NCBI RefSeq assembly: GCF_010093385.1
Contig: NZ_PDWV01000023.1
Span: 1-54,102, forward strand
Direction of reading: 5' to 3'
Length of the DNA: 54,102 bases
From: Pseudoxanthomonas mexicana
Lineage (GTDB): Bacteria; Pseudomonadota; Gammaproteobacteria; Xanthomonadales; Xanthomonadaceae
Below are positions 25,477 to 34,710 of the stretch, in pieces. Position 1 is the stretch's first letter. Every line of letters begins with the position of its first letter. The notes beneath the pieces were generated by a model. That model worked only from the letters and a program-made list of their open reading frames with translations, ran no database searches and was not told the DNA's origin. Both the position numbers and the translations under genes were made by a program.

Positions 25477-26892
25477 ATGAAGCCTTTCGCACGGAATGCG
25501 ACCCTCTCCTGGCTCGCCGTCTCTCTATTGGGCGTCGCGGCGTTCGCCCTCTGGGTGCCGGCGCTGTGGACGCCTTTCTGGGGCGACGACTACGTCTTCC
25601 TGCACGGCGCGCACGCGACCAATGCGTCCGGTGCGCCGTGGTGGTCGGATTTCTGGCCCGCCTCGCCGGTGCGCTTCTGGCGCCCACTCTCGCAGGAGGC
25701 CTACTGGCGCTTCGTCGACGCCGTGTTGCACGGCAATGCCTTTGCGGCACACGGGGTGAATCTGGCGTTGCACGTGTCGGCGTCGTCGGGCGTAGCACTG
25801 TTGGCGCATCGCGTGGCACGCGCCTGCGCCTGGACCGATGCCGGCAGGATCGCCGCACTCGCCGGCGTCGCCTACGCTGCATTGACGATGCACCTGCTGC
25901 CGGTGCATTGGGTCGCCGCCGCCAACACCGCCCTGCTGACCCTGTTCACCGCCTTGGCGCTGGCCGCGTGGGTCAGCGCGCGCGATGTCCGCGGCATCAC
26001 GCGCGTCGCCCTGCTCACGTCGGTGCCGGTGCTGTTGGTCCTGGCCCTGCTCTGCAAGGAGTCCGCCGCCCTCACGCCGGGATTGATGCTGGTGGTGGCC
26101 GCGTTCGTCGGCCTTCGCCGCCCTTTCAAGGGCGAGATCGCCACCTGGCTGACCACCGTCGTCGTCGTGCTTGCATGGCTGGTGCTGCGCGCGCGCTTCA
26201 CGGCGAACACCGATGCCGCGTACGAACTGAGCCTTGGCGGCCACGTGGTGCGCAACACCGCCTCGTTTGCGGCATGGCTGCTGAATGTCCCGCGTGAAGC
26301 CATGCGCATGGCGATCGCGGGCGACCGGCTGCCGGGCCTGGCATGGATCGCCGCGACGGCGCTGCCGATGCTGGCCGCCTGGGCTCTCGCGCTCTGGCGC
26401 TGCCGCGCCGCACTGGCACCGCGGCAATGGCTGGCACTGCCGGCCTTCGCGGTGCTGGCTTACGCCCCCTATTTCCTCTTCGCATGGAACAGCTACGAGT
26501 ACTACGCCACCGTCGCTGTCATCCTTCCGATCATCGCACTGGCACGCGGCATCGTGGATACGCCGCGCGCGCCCGTGGTCGCCGCACTCATCGCCATGTC
26601 GTCATGGATCGCCGTGGAAGGCACGCGCCGCCTCGACCATCCCGGGCTGATCGGACGCGCGCGCTGGGCGGAAGCGACGTTGCAGGCGCTCGAACGCCAG
26701 CCGCCGCCGGCCCTGCCCCTGCATGTCAGCGTCGCGGACGAGCAGCGCTTCTATGCCATCGGCGCATGGGGCCTGGCATGGCGTCTCGATATACCGTTGC
26801 AGAGCATCGGCATCGCGCGCGAATGCCCGACGACCGGACCTTGCCTCGTCATCGATGACCAAGGCGTCGTTCAATGGCGGGAAGCGCACTGA
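25477..26892 (+). CDS. Polytopic membrane protein, GT-C glycosyltransferase-like
   Basis: 471 residues with about 10-11 membrane segments. The first periplasmic loop has FWGDDYVFLHGAH, and the acidic pair just after the first span is what GT-C fold (PMT/ArnT-like) glycosyltransferases use for metal or catalysis. The C-terminal part after residue 390 is soluble. Homology to a named family is not certain, so the activity is inferred from topology and the DD motif. TATAGT at 25442-25447, about 30 bases before the ATG, is a plausible -10. No glycan-synthesis neighbours are present to indicate a substrate. Confidence 0.65.
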   Translation: MKPFARNATLSWLAVSLLGVAAFALWVPALWTPFWGDDYVFLHGAHATNASGAPWWSDFWPASPVRFWRPLSQEAYWRFVDAVLHGNAFAAHGVNLALHVSASSGVALLAHRVARACAWTDAGRIAALAGVAYAALTMHLLPVHWVAAANTALLTLFTALALAAWVSARDVRGITRVALLTSVPVLLVLALLCKESAALTPGLMLVVAAFVGLRRPFKGEIATWLTTVVVVLAWLVLRARFTANTDAAYELSLGGHVVRNTASFAAWLLNVPREAMRMAIAGDRLPGLAWIAATALPMLAAWALALWRCRAALAPRQWLALPAFAVLAYAPYFLFAWNSYEYYATVAVILPIIALARGIVDTPRAPVVAALIAMSSWIAVEGTRRLDHPGLIGRARWAEATLQALERQPPPALPLHVSVADEQRFYAIGAWGLAWRLDIPLQSIGIARECPTTGPCLVIDDQGVVQWREAH

Positions 26893-26935
26893 CGCGCCGG
26901 CTCGCGCTTACACGGACGCCCGAGGCTCTGCCGTT

Positions 26936-27550
26936 TCAGCCGCGCAGCGCAGTATTGAGCGTATATGTGCCGTGGACCGCCGCTTCGGCCAGTACGTGAC
27001 CCTGCATCGCGCGTTCGACATCGGCCGCGGTGAAGCGCTCCGGCAGGTCGAGGGCTGCCACGTCCAGCGCGAACAGGCGGAAGAAGTAGCGGTGCACGCG
27101 CAGGTCGTTGAACGGCGGATACGGGCCGTCGTAGCCGGAATAGTCGCCGCCCATCTGCGCGTCGCCCGCGAACCAGCCGGTGTAGTCGTTCAGTCCCTGG
27201 CGTGCGCCGGCGGGGCCCGCCGGCTGCCGCTTGCCACGCACGGTGACGCCGTCGCTGCAGCTGCCGACGGCGATCGTGCGCACGTCGGGGGTGATGTCCG
27301 CCATCGCCCAGTGGATGAAGTGCGCACGCGGCTGTTCGACCGGGATCTGCACATCGTCGCGACCGACCGTTTCGGGAACGGGCGGTGCATCCGGGTCGAT
27401 GCAGAGCAGCGCGAACGACCGCGTGCCGTCCGGTACGTCGGACCACGCCAGATGTGGGTTGCGGTTGGGCGCGAACCCGTCCGGCTGCCCCATCGCGAAC
27501 TCCGCCGGGATCGGACGGGCATTCTCGAAACTGTCGCTCCAAAGGCGCAT
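26936..27550 (-). CDS. YbhB/YbcL family phosphatidylethanolamine-binding protein-like
   Basis: 204 residues. Family features are NPHLAWSDVPDGTRSFALLC (ligand-site DP in CIDPDAP), FIHWAMADI, and GYDGPYPPFNDLRVHRYFFRLFALD. E. coli YbhB and YbcL are related; the ligand in bacteria is not known. No signal peptide, so it is cytoplasmic. CAGGAG precedes the ATG at 27550, which rules out the longer frame to 27850. It follows the TPR-sulfotransferase gene after 26 bases and may be co-transcribed. Confidence 0.9.
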   Translation of the reverse strand: MRLWSDSFENARPIPAEFAMGQPDGFAPNRNPHLAWSDVPDGTRSFALLCIDPDAPPVPETVGRDDVQIPVEQPRAHFIHWAMADITPDVRTIAVGSCSDGVTVRGKRQPAGPAGARQGLNDYTGWFAGDAQMGGDYSGYDGPYPPFNDLRVHRYFFRLFALDVAALDLPERFTAADVERAMQGHVLAEAAVHGTYTLNTALRG

Positions 27551-27576
27551 GTGCGGCTCCTGTCGAAAGGGGATGA

Positions 27577-29652
27577 TCAAGCCTCGGGATATCCCAGGCG
27601 CACGGCGACCGGCGTGAGGGTGGCGAACGGGCCGGCAAGGGCCTGCGCGTACTGGCGCCAGTGACCGGCCGGGAAGCCCACGCTGCCTTGCTCCTGCGGG
27701 ACTGCGAAACGTGCGCCGCCCAAGGCCTGGCTCAACATCTCGGCGATCTTCGAGGGCGAACGCTCGATGCCATCGAGCCGTACGACCGTAGCCGGGTAAA
27801 GACCCTGCTCCAGACCCGTCGCAACATGGTCGAGCACGGCGGCCAACCACGCGGCTGCATCATCTGCCGACGTGATCGCATACATGGCCGGCGATCCGAA
27901 CGCCAGCCATTCCAGCAACATATCCCGAGGATCCCGCAGCACCGCCAGCAAACGCCCCTCCGGCAAATGGGGACGCAGGTCATGAAGCAGTGCATTGTCC
28001 CACCAGACCAGCCAGTCGATCACATTGCCGTCCGGTATGCCGCGTGCAGGCAGGGCAGCGCGCCAATCCGCCACAAGCCGGGTCCCAGGCTGGGTTCCGG
28101 TCGCCAGTTCATGCACGGTGCCGTAGCGCTGAAAACCATCCCGGGGCCCACGGCGCGACAGACGATCATTCCTCAGCGGCGCACCGCTGGCGACGAACAC
28201 CGATGCGACGCGTTCGACTCCGGATCCCGGCGGCCCCCACAGCATCAGCGGCCTTGTTGGCGTTTCCGGCGTGATGGCACCGCGTTCGGGCCATGCCTGG
28301 ACCGGCGCACTGGGGGCGTGAGGCGGCAGGTTCACGGACAGGTAGCCCTCCGCCCGCTTCAGCCAGCTGCCGACCGCTTCTACGCGCAAGCCGGCGCGAT
28401 CCTGCGCCAAGGCCAACCAACCCAGCAGCGTCTGCCGGATCTCGTCTTGCTTGACCTGCTGCAACAGATTCTCCACATGGGCGACCGCCGCCGCCGGATC
28501 CCTCTCAACCAGCGCATTGACCTTGCGTGCCTGCGCGTCGCTGTGGCCGGGCACGAGAACGAGGATACGGTCGGCAATGGCGTCCGCATCCTTGGCACGC
28601 CCGGCGTGGTTGAGCGCCGCCATCTGGGCTTCCAGCGCAGGCACGGACTCCGGCGCCACATGCACCCAGCGCGCGGCGACGGCAAGCGCAGCCTCACTGC
28701 CCATGTCTTCCAACGCCAGTCGCGCCAGCCACAGATCGGCCGTCTGCGGATTCAGTGCCAGGCATGCTTCGAGCAGAGCACGCCCCTGCTCCTGCTGGCC
28801 ATGGGCGTGCCACAGTTGAAGCAGTGCGGACAAGCTGGCGCGGTCATGGGCGCCTTGGCCTACGGCGTCTTCGAGCAGGGGCTGCGCCTGCTCGAGCTGG
28901 CCCGCGCGCAGGCGCAGATGGCCCGCCAGGCGCTTCAGGGCAGGCGTTGCGCGCGCGGGATCGGTAAACAACGTGTCCAGCGCATCGGCCGCTTCGTCGA
29001 AACGGCCCTGCCGACCCAGCAGGTCGGCGATCAGGCCCCACAGGCTGGAGGCGGCGGGATTCTTTTCCACGATGGCGCGGAAGGCCTGTTCGGCGAAGGC
29101 GAGATGTCCCTTGGCCATGTAGATGAAGCCCAGCACGTAGCGCAGCTGCGCGTCGTCCGGCGCCGTCTCGATGGCCTGCGACACCCGCTTCAATGCGGTA
29201 TCGGCTTCGCCTCGCTGCAACGCGACCATGCCTTCCACCACCGCCAGCTGCGGATGGTTGGGCGCCACGCGCTCGGCGAGGCGGTTGACCCTTTCGGCTT
29301 CTTCGAGGTCGCCGCGCGCCAATGCCAACTGCGCCTGCGAGAGATAGGCGCCGAACTGGTTCGGGTCCAGCACGGTGGCCTGGTCCAGCGCCGCCTGGGC
29401 ATCGCCCGGGCGGCGGCTGGCCATGAGCACACCCGCCCGTGCCAAGTGGAGTTCGGCGTCTTCCGGGGCCAGCGCGATGGCGCGGTCGATGCTGGCCAGC
29501 GCCGCATCGGCCTGGCCGCTCTGCAGCTGGGCGGCTGAAAGCCAGCGCAGCGCCTGGGCGTCGTCGGGGCGCTCGGACGCCAGGGCTTCCGCCGCGGCCA
29601 GGGCTTCGGCCACCGCACCACGGCGGAGGTCGTTGAGGATCGGGTCGTACAT
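27577..29652 (-). CDS. TPR protein with C-terminal sulfotransferase-like domain
   Basis: 691 residues. About ten TPR repeats fill residues 1-400, for example AQLQSGQADAALASIDRAIA and AIETAPDDAQLRYVLGFIYM. The C-terminal part (about 450-691) looks like a sulfotransferase fold: P-loop-like LMLWGPPGSGVERVASVF and a PAPS-type loop LLAVLRDPRDMLLEWLAFGS. Such fusions occur in Xanthomonadaceae; an acceptor is not known. The P-loop lacks the classical 5'-PSB residue pattern of well-studied enzymes, so activity is uncertain. Start chosen at MYDPILNDL; an ATG seven codons earlier exists. Confidence 0.78.
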   Translation of the reverse strand: MYDPILNDLRRGAVAEALAAAEALASERPDDAQALRWLSAAQLQSGQADAALASIDRAIALAPEDAELHLARAGVLMASRRPGDAQAALDQATVLDPNQFGAYLSQAQLALARGDLEEAERVNRLAERVAPNHPQLAVVEGMVALQRGEADTALKRVSQAIETAPDDAQLRYVLGFIYMAKGHLAFAEQAFRAIVEKNPAASSLWGLIADLLGRQGRFDEAADALDTLFTDPARATPALKRLAGHLRLRAGQLEQAQPLLEDAVGQGAHDRASLSALLQLWHAHGQQEQGRALLEACLALNPQTADLWLARLALEDMGSEAALAVAARWVHVAPESVPALEAQMAALNHAGRAKDADAIADRILVLVPGHSDAQARKVNALVERDPAAAVAHVENLLQQVKQDEIRQTLLGWLALAQDRAGLRVEAVGSWLKRAEGYLSVNLPPHAPSAPVQAWPERGAITPETPTRPLMLWGPPGSGVERVASVFVASGAPLRNDRLSRRGPRDGFQRYGTVHELATGTQPGTRLVADWRAALPARGIPDGNVIDWLVWWDNALLHDLRPHLPEGRLLAVLRDPRDMLLEWLAFGSPAMYAITSADDAAAWLAAVLDHVATGLEQGLYPATVVRLDGIERSPSKIAEMLSQALGGARFAVPQEQGSVGFPAGHWRQYAQALAGPFATLTPVAVRLGYPEA

Positions 29653-29700
29653 GGGACTACCGGTTGCGGGCAAACCCCGATTGTAACGGCCGCCCCGGTC

Positions 29701-30693
29701 TTACGCGTCGCCGCCGGACAGCCGCTCCGCCACCCAGCGTTCGGCGTAGCCATCGCAGGCGGCGTTCTCGATGAAGCCGCAATGCCCGCCCCACGGAGCG
29801 CTTTCCAGCGTGGCATGCGCCGGCAGCGCCCAGTCGCGGAAGGTGTCGAAGGGGATGACCGGGTCGTCCTCGGCCATCAGGATGTGCGCCGGCACCGTCA
29901 GCGCCGCCAGGCGGTCGCCGGCGATGGCGTAGCCGTCGAAGTAGGCCTCCAGCGTGCCGAAGGCGGTATGGCGCTGCACCAGCCAGTCGGTCAGCGCGCG
30001 GATGTCCAGCGCCAGCACGGTGTCGTCGAAATCGTGGCGCTGCGGGAACAGGCTGCGCTTGCGCTGCAGCGAGCGGCGCCACTTGCGGGCGAAGTACCAG
30101 TCGTACAGCGGCAGGCCGCTTTCGATGCGGTCCATCGTCGTGGCCGGGTCCAGCAGCGGACACACCGCGGCCACCTGCGCCAGCGCCAGCCCGGAGTCCG
30201 GTGCGCGCAGCGCAAGCCGCAGCGCGAAGTTGCCGCCCAGCGAATAGCCGGCCACCCGCATCGGCACGTCGCCGGCGAAGCGTCGCGACACGTCCAGCGC
30301 CGCGTGCACCACTTCGTCGAGCCGGTTGGAGTGGAACAGGTCTTCGTTCAGGTGATGGGTGTCGCCGTGGTCGCGGAAGTTCAGCCGGAACACGTCGAAT
30401 CCGCGCCGAAGCAGCTGCGCGGCCGTCAGGCGCATGTAGCTGGAATCGGCGCTGCCCTCCCATCCGTGCAGCAGCAGCACCAGCCCGCGCGGTGCGCGGT
30501 CCGGCATGCGGCTGAGGAAACCCTGCAGGCGTACGCCGTCGCCGCCATCGACGATATGTTCCACCGTCACCGCACCGCTGCCCAGCAGCGCGCGCAGGCC
30601 GCGACGGCGGCGCAGTGCGCTGGAACCCAGCACCGACTGCAGGTGCGGATTGCGCAGCCAGCGCGGCGGTCGGTAGTCGGCGGCAGTGATCAT
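29701..30693 (-). CDS. YheT-type alpha/beta hydrolase
   Basis: 330 residues. The N-terminus YRPPRWLRNPHLQSVLGS is diagnostic for the YheT/UPF0017 family. The oxyanion region is VLLLHGWEGSADSSYM, the nucleophile elbow VAGYSLGGNFAL, the acid MAEDDPVIP and the His in WGGHCGFIE. It is probably a cytoplasmic esterase of unknown substrate. The ATG at 30693 is preferred because the family N-terminus starts there. It lies 87 bases downstream of the acyltransferase gene on the same strand. Confidence 0.92.
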   Translation of the reverse strand: MITAADYRPPRWLRNPHLQSVLGSSALRRRRGLRALLGSGAVTVEHIVDGGDGVRLQGFLSRMPDRAPRGLVLLLHGWEGSADSSYMRLTAAQLLRRGFDVFRLNFRDHGDTHHLNEDLFHSNRLDEVVHAALDVSRRFAGDVPMRVAGYSLGGNFALRLALRAPDSGLALAQVAAVCPLLDPATTMDRIESGLPLYDWYFARKWRRSLQRKRSLFPQRHDFDDTVLALDIRALTDWLVQRHTAFGTLEAYFDGYAIAGDRLAALTVPAHILMAEDDPVIPFDTFRDWALPAHATLESAPWGGHCGFIENAACDGYAERWVAERLSGGDA

Positions 30694-30780
30694 GGGGTCG
30701 TCGCGGCAGCGTCCGGGCAAGGGTGGCACCGGTGGCTCGAGTATTCCCTCGAATCCGTCACCATGCCATCACGTCGCCCG

Positions 30781-31578
30781 TCAGGCCTGTGCCATGGCCT
30801 GCACGATGCGCTCGCGCGACAGGTCGGCGATGCGGCGACGGCCTTCGACATCGGTCACCTGGATGGGTTCCAGGAAGCAGATGTCGGCCGTGCGCGCGGG
30901 TTCGCCCAGAAGACGCACGAAGTTGGCGAAGAAGCTTTCCTTCGGCCCGAACGCCACCACCGGCTGCGCGCTGCCGCGCGCACCGTAGCGCAGGGCCACC
31001 GGCTGCACCGGCACGCCCGCCTCGACGGCGGCCAGGAAAATGCGCGCATGGAAGGGCCCGACCGCATGCCCGTCCCGGGTACGTCCTTCGGGAAACACGC
31101 CCACCGAGCGCCCCTCGCGCAGGCGCCGCATCATCGCCTGCAGCACCCCGCCCAGCGATTCCTGGCTGCCGCGCTGGTGGAAGATGGTCTGGCCCTGCGC
31201 CGCCAGCCAGCCGACCACCGGCCAGCCGCGGATCTCGTGCTTGGCGACGAAACCCATCATGCGCTGGCTGTGCAGCGCCTCGATGTCGATCCAGCTGACG
31301 TGGTTGGCCACGAACAGCGTGGGGCCGGGCAACGGCTTGCCCACGCGCCGCAGCCGGAAGCCGAAGATGCGCATCAGGCCCCCCGACCACCAGCGCACGG
31401 CCACATCGCCGGCGTTCTCGTCGCCCACGCGGATCCACACCAGCAGCGGCGACAGGCACAACAGCGTGACCGGCAGGAAGACCAACAGGTGGACCAGCAG
31501 CAGCGGCACGCGGTACAGGTAGCGAAAGACCCGCGCCACGCCGCTGCCGCCAGCAACATGAACAGGGGGCGGCGTCAT
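30781..31578 (-). CDS. 1-acyl-sn-glycerol-3-phosphate acyltransferase (PlsC family)
   Basis: 265 residues. Two N-terminal membrane segments (about 17-55) are followed by the acyltransferase domain: HX4D motif NHVSWIDIEAL (about residue 93), the second block QGQTIFHQRGS and the third block VGVFPEGRTRDG. It transfers acyl chains to lysophosphatidic acid or related lipids at the inner membrane. Whether it is the essential PlsC or an accessory paralogue (for example an OlsA-like enzyme) cannot be told here. It lies 51 bases downstream of the thioesterase gene. Confidence 0.9.
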   Translation of the reverse strand: MTPPPVHVAGGSGVARVFRYLYRVPLLLVHLLVFLPVTLLCLSPLLVWIRVGDENAGDVAVRWWSGGLMRIFGFRLRRVGKPLPGPTLFVANHVSWIDIEALHSQRMMGFVAKHEIRGWPVVGWLAAQGQTIFHQRGSQESLGGVLQAMMRRLREGRSVGVFPEGRTRDGHAVGPFHARIFLAAVEAGVPVQPVALRYGARGSAQPVVAFGPKESFFANFVRLLGEPARTADICFLEPIQVTDVEGRRRIADLSRERIVQAMAQA

Positions 31579-31629
31579 CCCATCACGATACCGGATGGAT
31601 CGCCGCAGCGGAATGCGTCCGTGCGGGTC

Positions 31630-32058
31630 TCAGGATTTCGGCAGCGGTACGACGGCCAGCGTCAGCCGCGATACGCAGACCAGCTTGCCCTCGTCGTTCT
31701 CGATGCGGATCTCCCACAGCTGCGTGCTTCGGCCCACATGCAGCGCACGCGCCGTGCCCGTGACCCTGCCGCCACGCATCGCGCGGACATGGTTGGCGTT
31801 GATCTCCAGGCCCACCACCATCTCCTTCATCGTGTCCACGCACAGGTTGCCGGCCACGCTGCCCAGCGTCTCGGCCAGCGCCACCGAGGCGCCGCCATGC
31901 AGGATGCCGTACGGCTGCACCGTGCGCGCATCCACCGGCATGGTGCCGCGCAGCCAGTCGTCGCCGGCTTCGGTGATGACGATGCCCAGGTGCGACACCA
32001 GGGTGTCGGCCGCATGGGCGTTGACGGCAGCGAGATCGACGGGAGCGCGGAAAGCCAT
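31630..32058 (-). CDS. Hotdog-fold acyl-CoA thioesterase (YdiI/PaaI-like)
   Basis: 142 residues. The catalytic segment is GILHGGASVALAETLGS (Glu as general base), with EINANHVRAMRGGRVTGTA and the strand TQLWEIRIENDEGKLVCVS. The family hydrolyses aryl- or acyl-CoA esters, for example 1,4-dihydroxy-2-naphthoyl-CoA in YdiI. AAGGA stands before the ATG at 32058. The frame upstream to 32184 is made of the GAGTGAG inverted repeat and is not coding in my view. It lies in a lipid-metabolism run with PlsC and the PLD protein. Confidence 0.9.
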   Translation of the reverse strand: MAFRAPVDLAAVNAHAADTLVSHLGIVITEAGDDWLRGTMPVDARTVQPYGILHGGASVALAETLGSVAGNLCVDTMKEMVVGLEINANHVRAMRGGRVTGTARALHVGRSTQLWEIRIENDEGKLVCVSRLTLAVVPLPKS

Positions 32059-32070
32059 GGCAAGTCCTTG

Positions 32071-32157
32071 GAGCGAGGAGTGAGGGGAGAGAAGTGAGTG
32101 TGCGGGAGGGTCAGAGCGTGCGCCTTCGCTCACTCCTCCCTCTGCACTCACTTCCGC
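32071..32157. repeat. GAGTGAG-type inverted repeat, copy 1
   Basis: A left arm rich in GAGGAGTGAGG and GAAGTGAGTG faces a right arm CACTCCTCCC and CACTCACTTCC. The core motif GGAGTGAGCGAAGGC (on the minus strand) recurs exactly in copy 2 near 35.9 kb. It separates the PLD gene from the thioesterase gene. Confidence 0.65.
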
Positions 32158-32158
32158 A

Positions 32159-34129
32159 TTACAGGATCGGCACCAGTCCCGCACCGAACGCGGTCAGCAC
32201 CCGCGTGTACAGCCATTTCGGCCCGACGTTGACCTCGGGGAAATCGCCGACCGCCACATAGCATCGATGGAACGCGGGATCCTTCGGGGCCACCGGCAGC
32301 GGGCAGTCGGGGCCCGGCCGGAACTCGTAGCTGGTGGCGTAGCGCCAGGGCCAGATATCGAACACGGGCAACGCCTCGGACACCTTGCCCAGACTGTAGT
32401 CCAGCCCCGAGAACACCGGCGGCTTGGCCCGCGGGGCGATCACCCATGCATTCTGCGGGGACATGTCGCGGCGGATGCTGTCGGCCAGCGCCTGCGCGAA
32501 AGCCGGGTCGTCGATCACGACCGCCGCCTCGGTGTTGTAGTTCTCCGAGCGCGGGTCGAAGTTGTGCGTGCCGATCACCGCCGTCTCGCCGTCGATCACC
32601 ATCGACTTGGCGTGCAGGCCCATGCGCACGCCGGCGCGCTTGAGCGGCAGCGGCTCGGACGCGGCGCCGCTGCTGAGGAACGACGGCCGCGATTCGGTAC
32701 GCTGCAGGCGGCGGGTGGTCTCGCCCTGCGAGCCGGCCGACGGCCCGATCGATCCGGACGGTCCACGGATGCGGCCGCTGCCGCTGCCTGCCGCGGCACG
32801 CCCGTCTTCCGACAGCGCCACCGGCGGCCCTTCCGGCATCAGCGCGGCGTAGTCCACCGGCGCGTCCTCCGGGAAGGGCTTGTACTCGTGGATGCGGAAG
32901 CCGAATTCGCGCAGGTAGCGGCGCTTGTACTTGAACGACATCGAATAGACGACCGGGTTGTCCGTCGCCGCCAGGCTGTTGGTGGACACCACTACCTGCG
33001 GTGGCGGCTCGCGCTTGCGCATGTCGCGGAACATCGCCTGCGCCTGCTTGGACATGACCAGGTACGGCGTCTGCAGCAGCACCTCCTTCTGCGCGCTGCG
33101 GATCAGCGCTTCCAGTTCGGGGGCGGCGGGCGCATCGTCGTCGCGGCGTTCGCGGCGGTGCTTCTGCGGCAGGTCGGCGATGTAGCGCACCGCGCCGACC
33201 GGGAACGCCGGCTCGACGAAACGCTCCCGTACCAGGTCCGCATCGCTCGCCTCGGCGCGCGCCGCCTGCACGCGCTCCGGCCGCAGGTAGCGCGGCACCG
33301 GCATCGCCGGCACGCCCTCGCGCAGCAGCGTCCGGCCGACATCGTTCAGGCGCTCGGCGGGCACGCTGCGCCGCGCCTCCCAGAACGCCTGGAAATTGGC
33401 CGCCATCGCCGCCGCCTCCGGACCCGCGACCAGCACGTCGCGGTCGCGGAAGTTATATTCGGCGTCCCAGTCGAAGTAGTCGTCCTGGTAGTTGCGCCCG
33501 CCGCTGATGCCGATGCGGTCGTCCACCAGCAGCAGCTTGGTATGCATGCGCTGGTTGAAGCGGCGGAAGCAGCACAGCACGCTGCCCGCGTAGTCCAGGT
33601 AGTTCAGCTTGGCCTTGCCGAAGCTGGGGTTGTAGATGCGGATGGCAAAGTTCTGGTGCGCACCGGACAGCGCGGCCAGGATCTCCAGGTCGGCGATCGC
33701 CGACAGCTGGTCGATCAGCACCCGCACCTTCACGCCGCGCCGCGCCGCGGCCAGCAGCTCGTCCAGCACCAGCCGCGCGCTGTCGTCCTTGTCGAAGATG
33801 TAGGTCTGCAGGTCGATGCGTTCGCGCGCGCTGCGGATCAGGTTCAGCCGTGCCAGCAGCGCGTCCGAGCCCTGGTCCAGGATCACCGCGTAGTGGCGCG
33901 GCGCCTCCGGCGTGGACGCCGCGCGCGCCTGTCCGGCCAGGTCGTAGAGCGGCGACGACAGCGCGCAGGCATCGGCCTGTTCGCACTCGATCACCGTCGA
34001 GCGGGCGCCAGCGGCGATGCCGGCCGCACGATCGCGCTGGCGGTCGGACAGGCTGGCGCAGGCGCTGCACAGCAGCGCCAGCCACAGGACCGCGCAGCGC
34101 GCGGCGATCACGGCACTGCGACGGGTCAC
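32159..34129 (-). CDS. Phospholipase D superfamily lipoprotein (cardiolipin synthase ClsC-like)
   Basis: 656 residues from a GTG at 34129, which has AAGGA upstream and overlaps the yceI stop as GTGA. The signal peptide ends LALLCSAC, probably a lipobox with an unusual -3 residue. Two HKD motifs are present: HTKLLLVDDRIGISGGRN and HAKSMVIDGETAVIGTHNFD. The family makes or cleaves phosphodiesters; ClsC-type enzymes make cardiolipin. Just before the second HKD lies a Ser/Gly/Arg-rich low-complexity insert of about 45 residues (around 475-520), which helps explain the length over ClsC. The C-terminal 100 residues are family-like (RRDMSPQNAWVIAPR). Confidence 0.88.
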   Translation of the reverse strand: MTRRSAVIAARCAVLWLALLCSACASLSDRQRDRAAGIAAGARSTVIECEQADACALSSPLYDLAGQARAASTPEAPRHYAVILDQGSDALLARLNLIRSARERIDLQTYIFDKDDSARLVLDELLAAARRGVKVRVLIDQLSAIADLEILAALSGAHQNFAIRIYNPSFGKAKLNYLDYAGSVLCCFRRFNQRMHTKLLLVDDRIGISGGRNYQDDYFDWDAEYNFRDRDVLVAGPEAAAMAANFQAFWEARRSVPAERLNDVGRTLLREGVPAMPVPRYLRPERVQAARAEASDADLVRERFVEPAFPVGAVRYIADLPQKHRRERRDDDAPAAPELEALIRSAQKEVLLQTPYLVMSKQAQAMFRDMRKREPPPQVVVSTNSLAATDNPVVYSMSFKYKRRYLREFGFRIHEYKPFPEDAPVDYAALMPEGPPVALSEDGRAAAGSGSGRIRGPSGSIGPSAGSQGETTRRLQRTESRPSFLSSGAASEPLPLKRAGVRMGLHAKSMVIDGETAVIGTHNFDPRSENYNTEAAVVIDDPAFAQALADSIRRDMSPQNAWVIAPRAKPPVFSGLDYSLGKVSEALPVFDIWPWRYATSYEFRPGPDCPLPVAPKDPAFHRCYVAVGDFPEVNVGPKWLYTRVLTAFGAGLVPIL

Positions 34130-34710
34130 GGCGTCCTTGCGCTCCTGATGCGCGCGCGCAGCACGAACACCACGCGGTCGCTGACGGCCAGCATCCAGTC
34201 GTCCATGTCGTAGTCGCTGCGGCGCACCGCGCCGGTGGCCACCACATCGCAGCCGACCGCCGGGCGCGGACAGGTCGCCGGCGCCACCTCCAGGCTGCGC
34301 GGGCGGCTGATGCCCTTGATGCTCAATTCGCCCTCCAGCTTGCCGCCGTCGTACAGCAGCAGCGGATCGTAGGGCCTGGACGTGAACGTGACCACCGGAT
34401 AGCGGTCGGCATCGAAGAACTGCTCGCTGCGCGCCCACTCGCTGTAACGGGGGTGGCCGACGATCTCGACATCGCGGGTGTACATGCGCAGGCGCACCTG
34501 CTGGCGCCCGTCCGGCAGGTGCTCCACCGAGCCTTCGTAGTGGCGGAACACGCCGTCCAGCACTTGGCCCCAGCGCGTGCGCAGTTCGAATCCCAGCCGC
34601 GTGTTGTCCGGGTCGAAGTCGTTGCGCCCCTGCGCCAGCACGGGTACGGCCAACAGCACGCCCACCGCCAGCGCGGCCAGGCGCAGGCCGGCGGCCGTCG
34701 CCTGCGTCAT
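34126..34710 (-). CDS. YceI family protein, secreted
   Basis: 194 residues. The signal peptide ends near AVPVLAQG (cut after about 27). The YceI lipocalin-like barrel follows: DPDNTRLGFELRTRWGQ, SVEHLPDGRQQVRLRM, FFDADRYPVVTFTS, KLEGELSIKGISRP. Relatives bind polyisoprenoid lipids; this branch is more diverged than E. coli YceI and contains two extra Cys (ATCPRPAVGCD). Its start overlaps the sixA stop (ATGA) and its stop overlaps the PLD start, giving a tightly coupled sixA-yceI-pld operon. Confidence 0.85.
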   Translation of the reverse strand: MTQATAAGLRLAALAVGVLLAVPVLAQGRNDFDPDNTRLGFELRTRWGQVLDGVFRHYEGSVEHLPDGRQQVRLRMYTRDVEIVGHPRYSEWARSEQFFDADRYPVVTFTSRPYDPLLLYDGGKLEGELSIKGISRPRSLEVAPATCPRPAVGCDVVATGAVRRSDYDMDDWMLAVSDRVVFVLRARIRSARTP

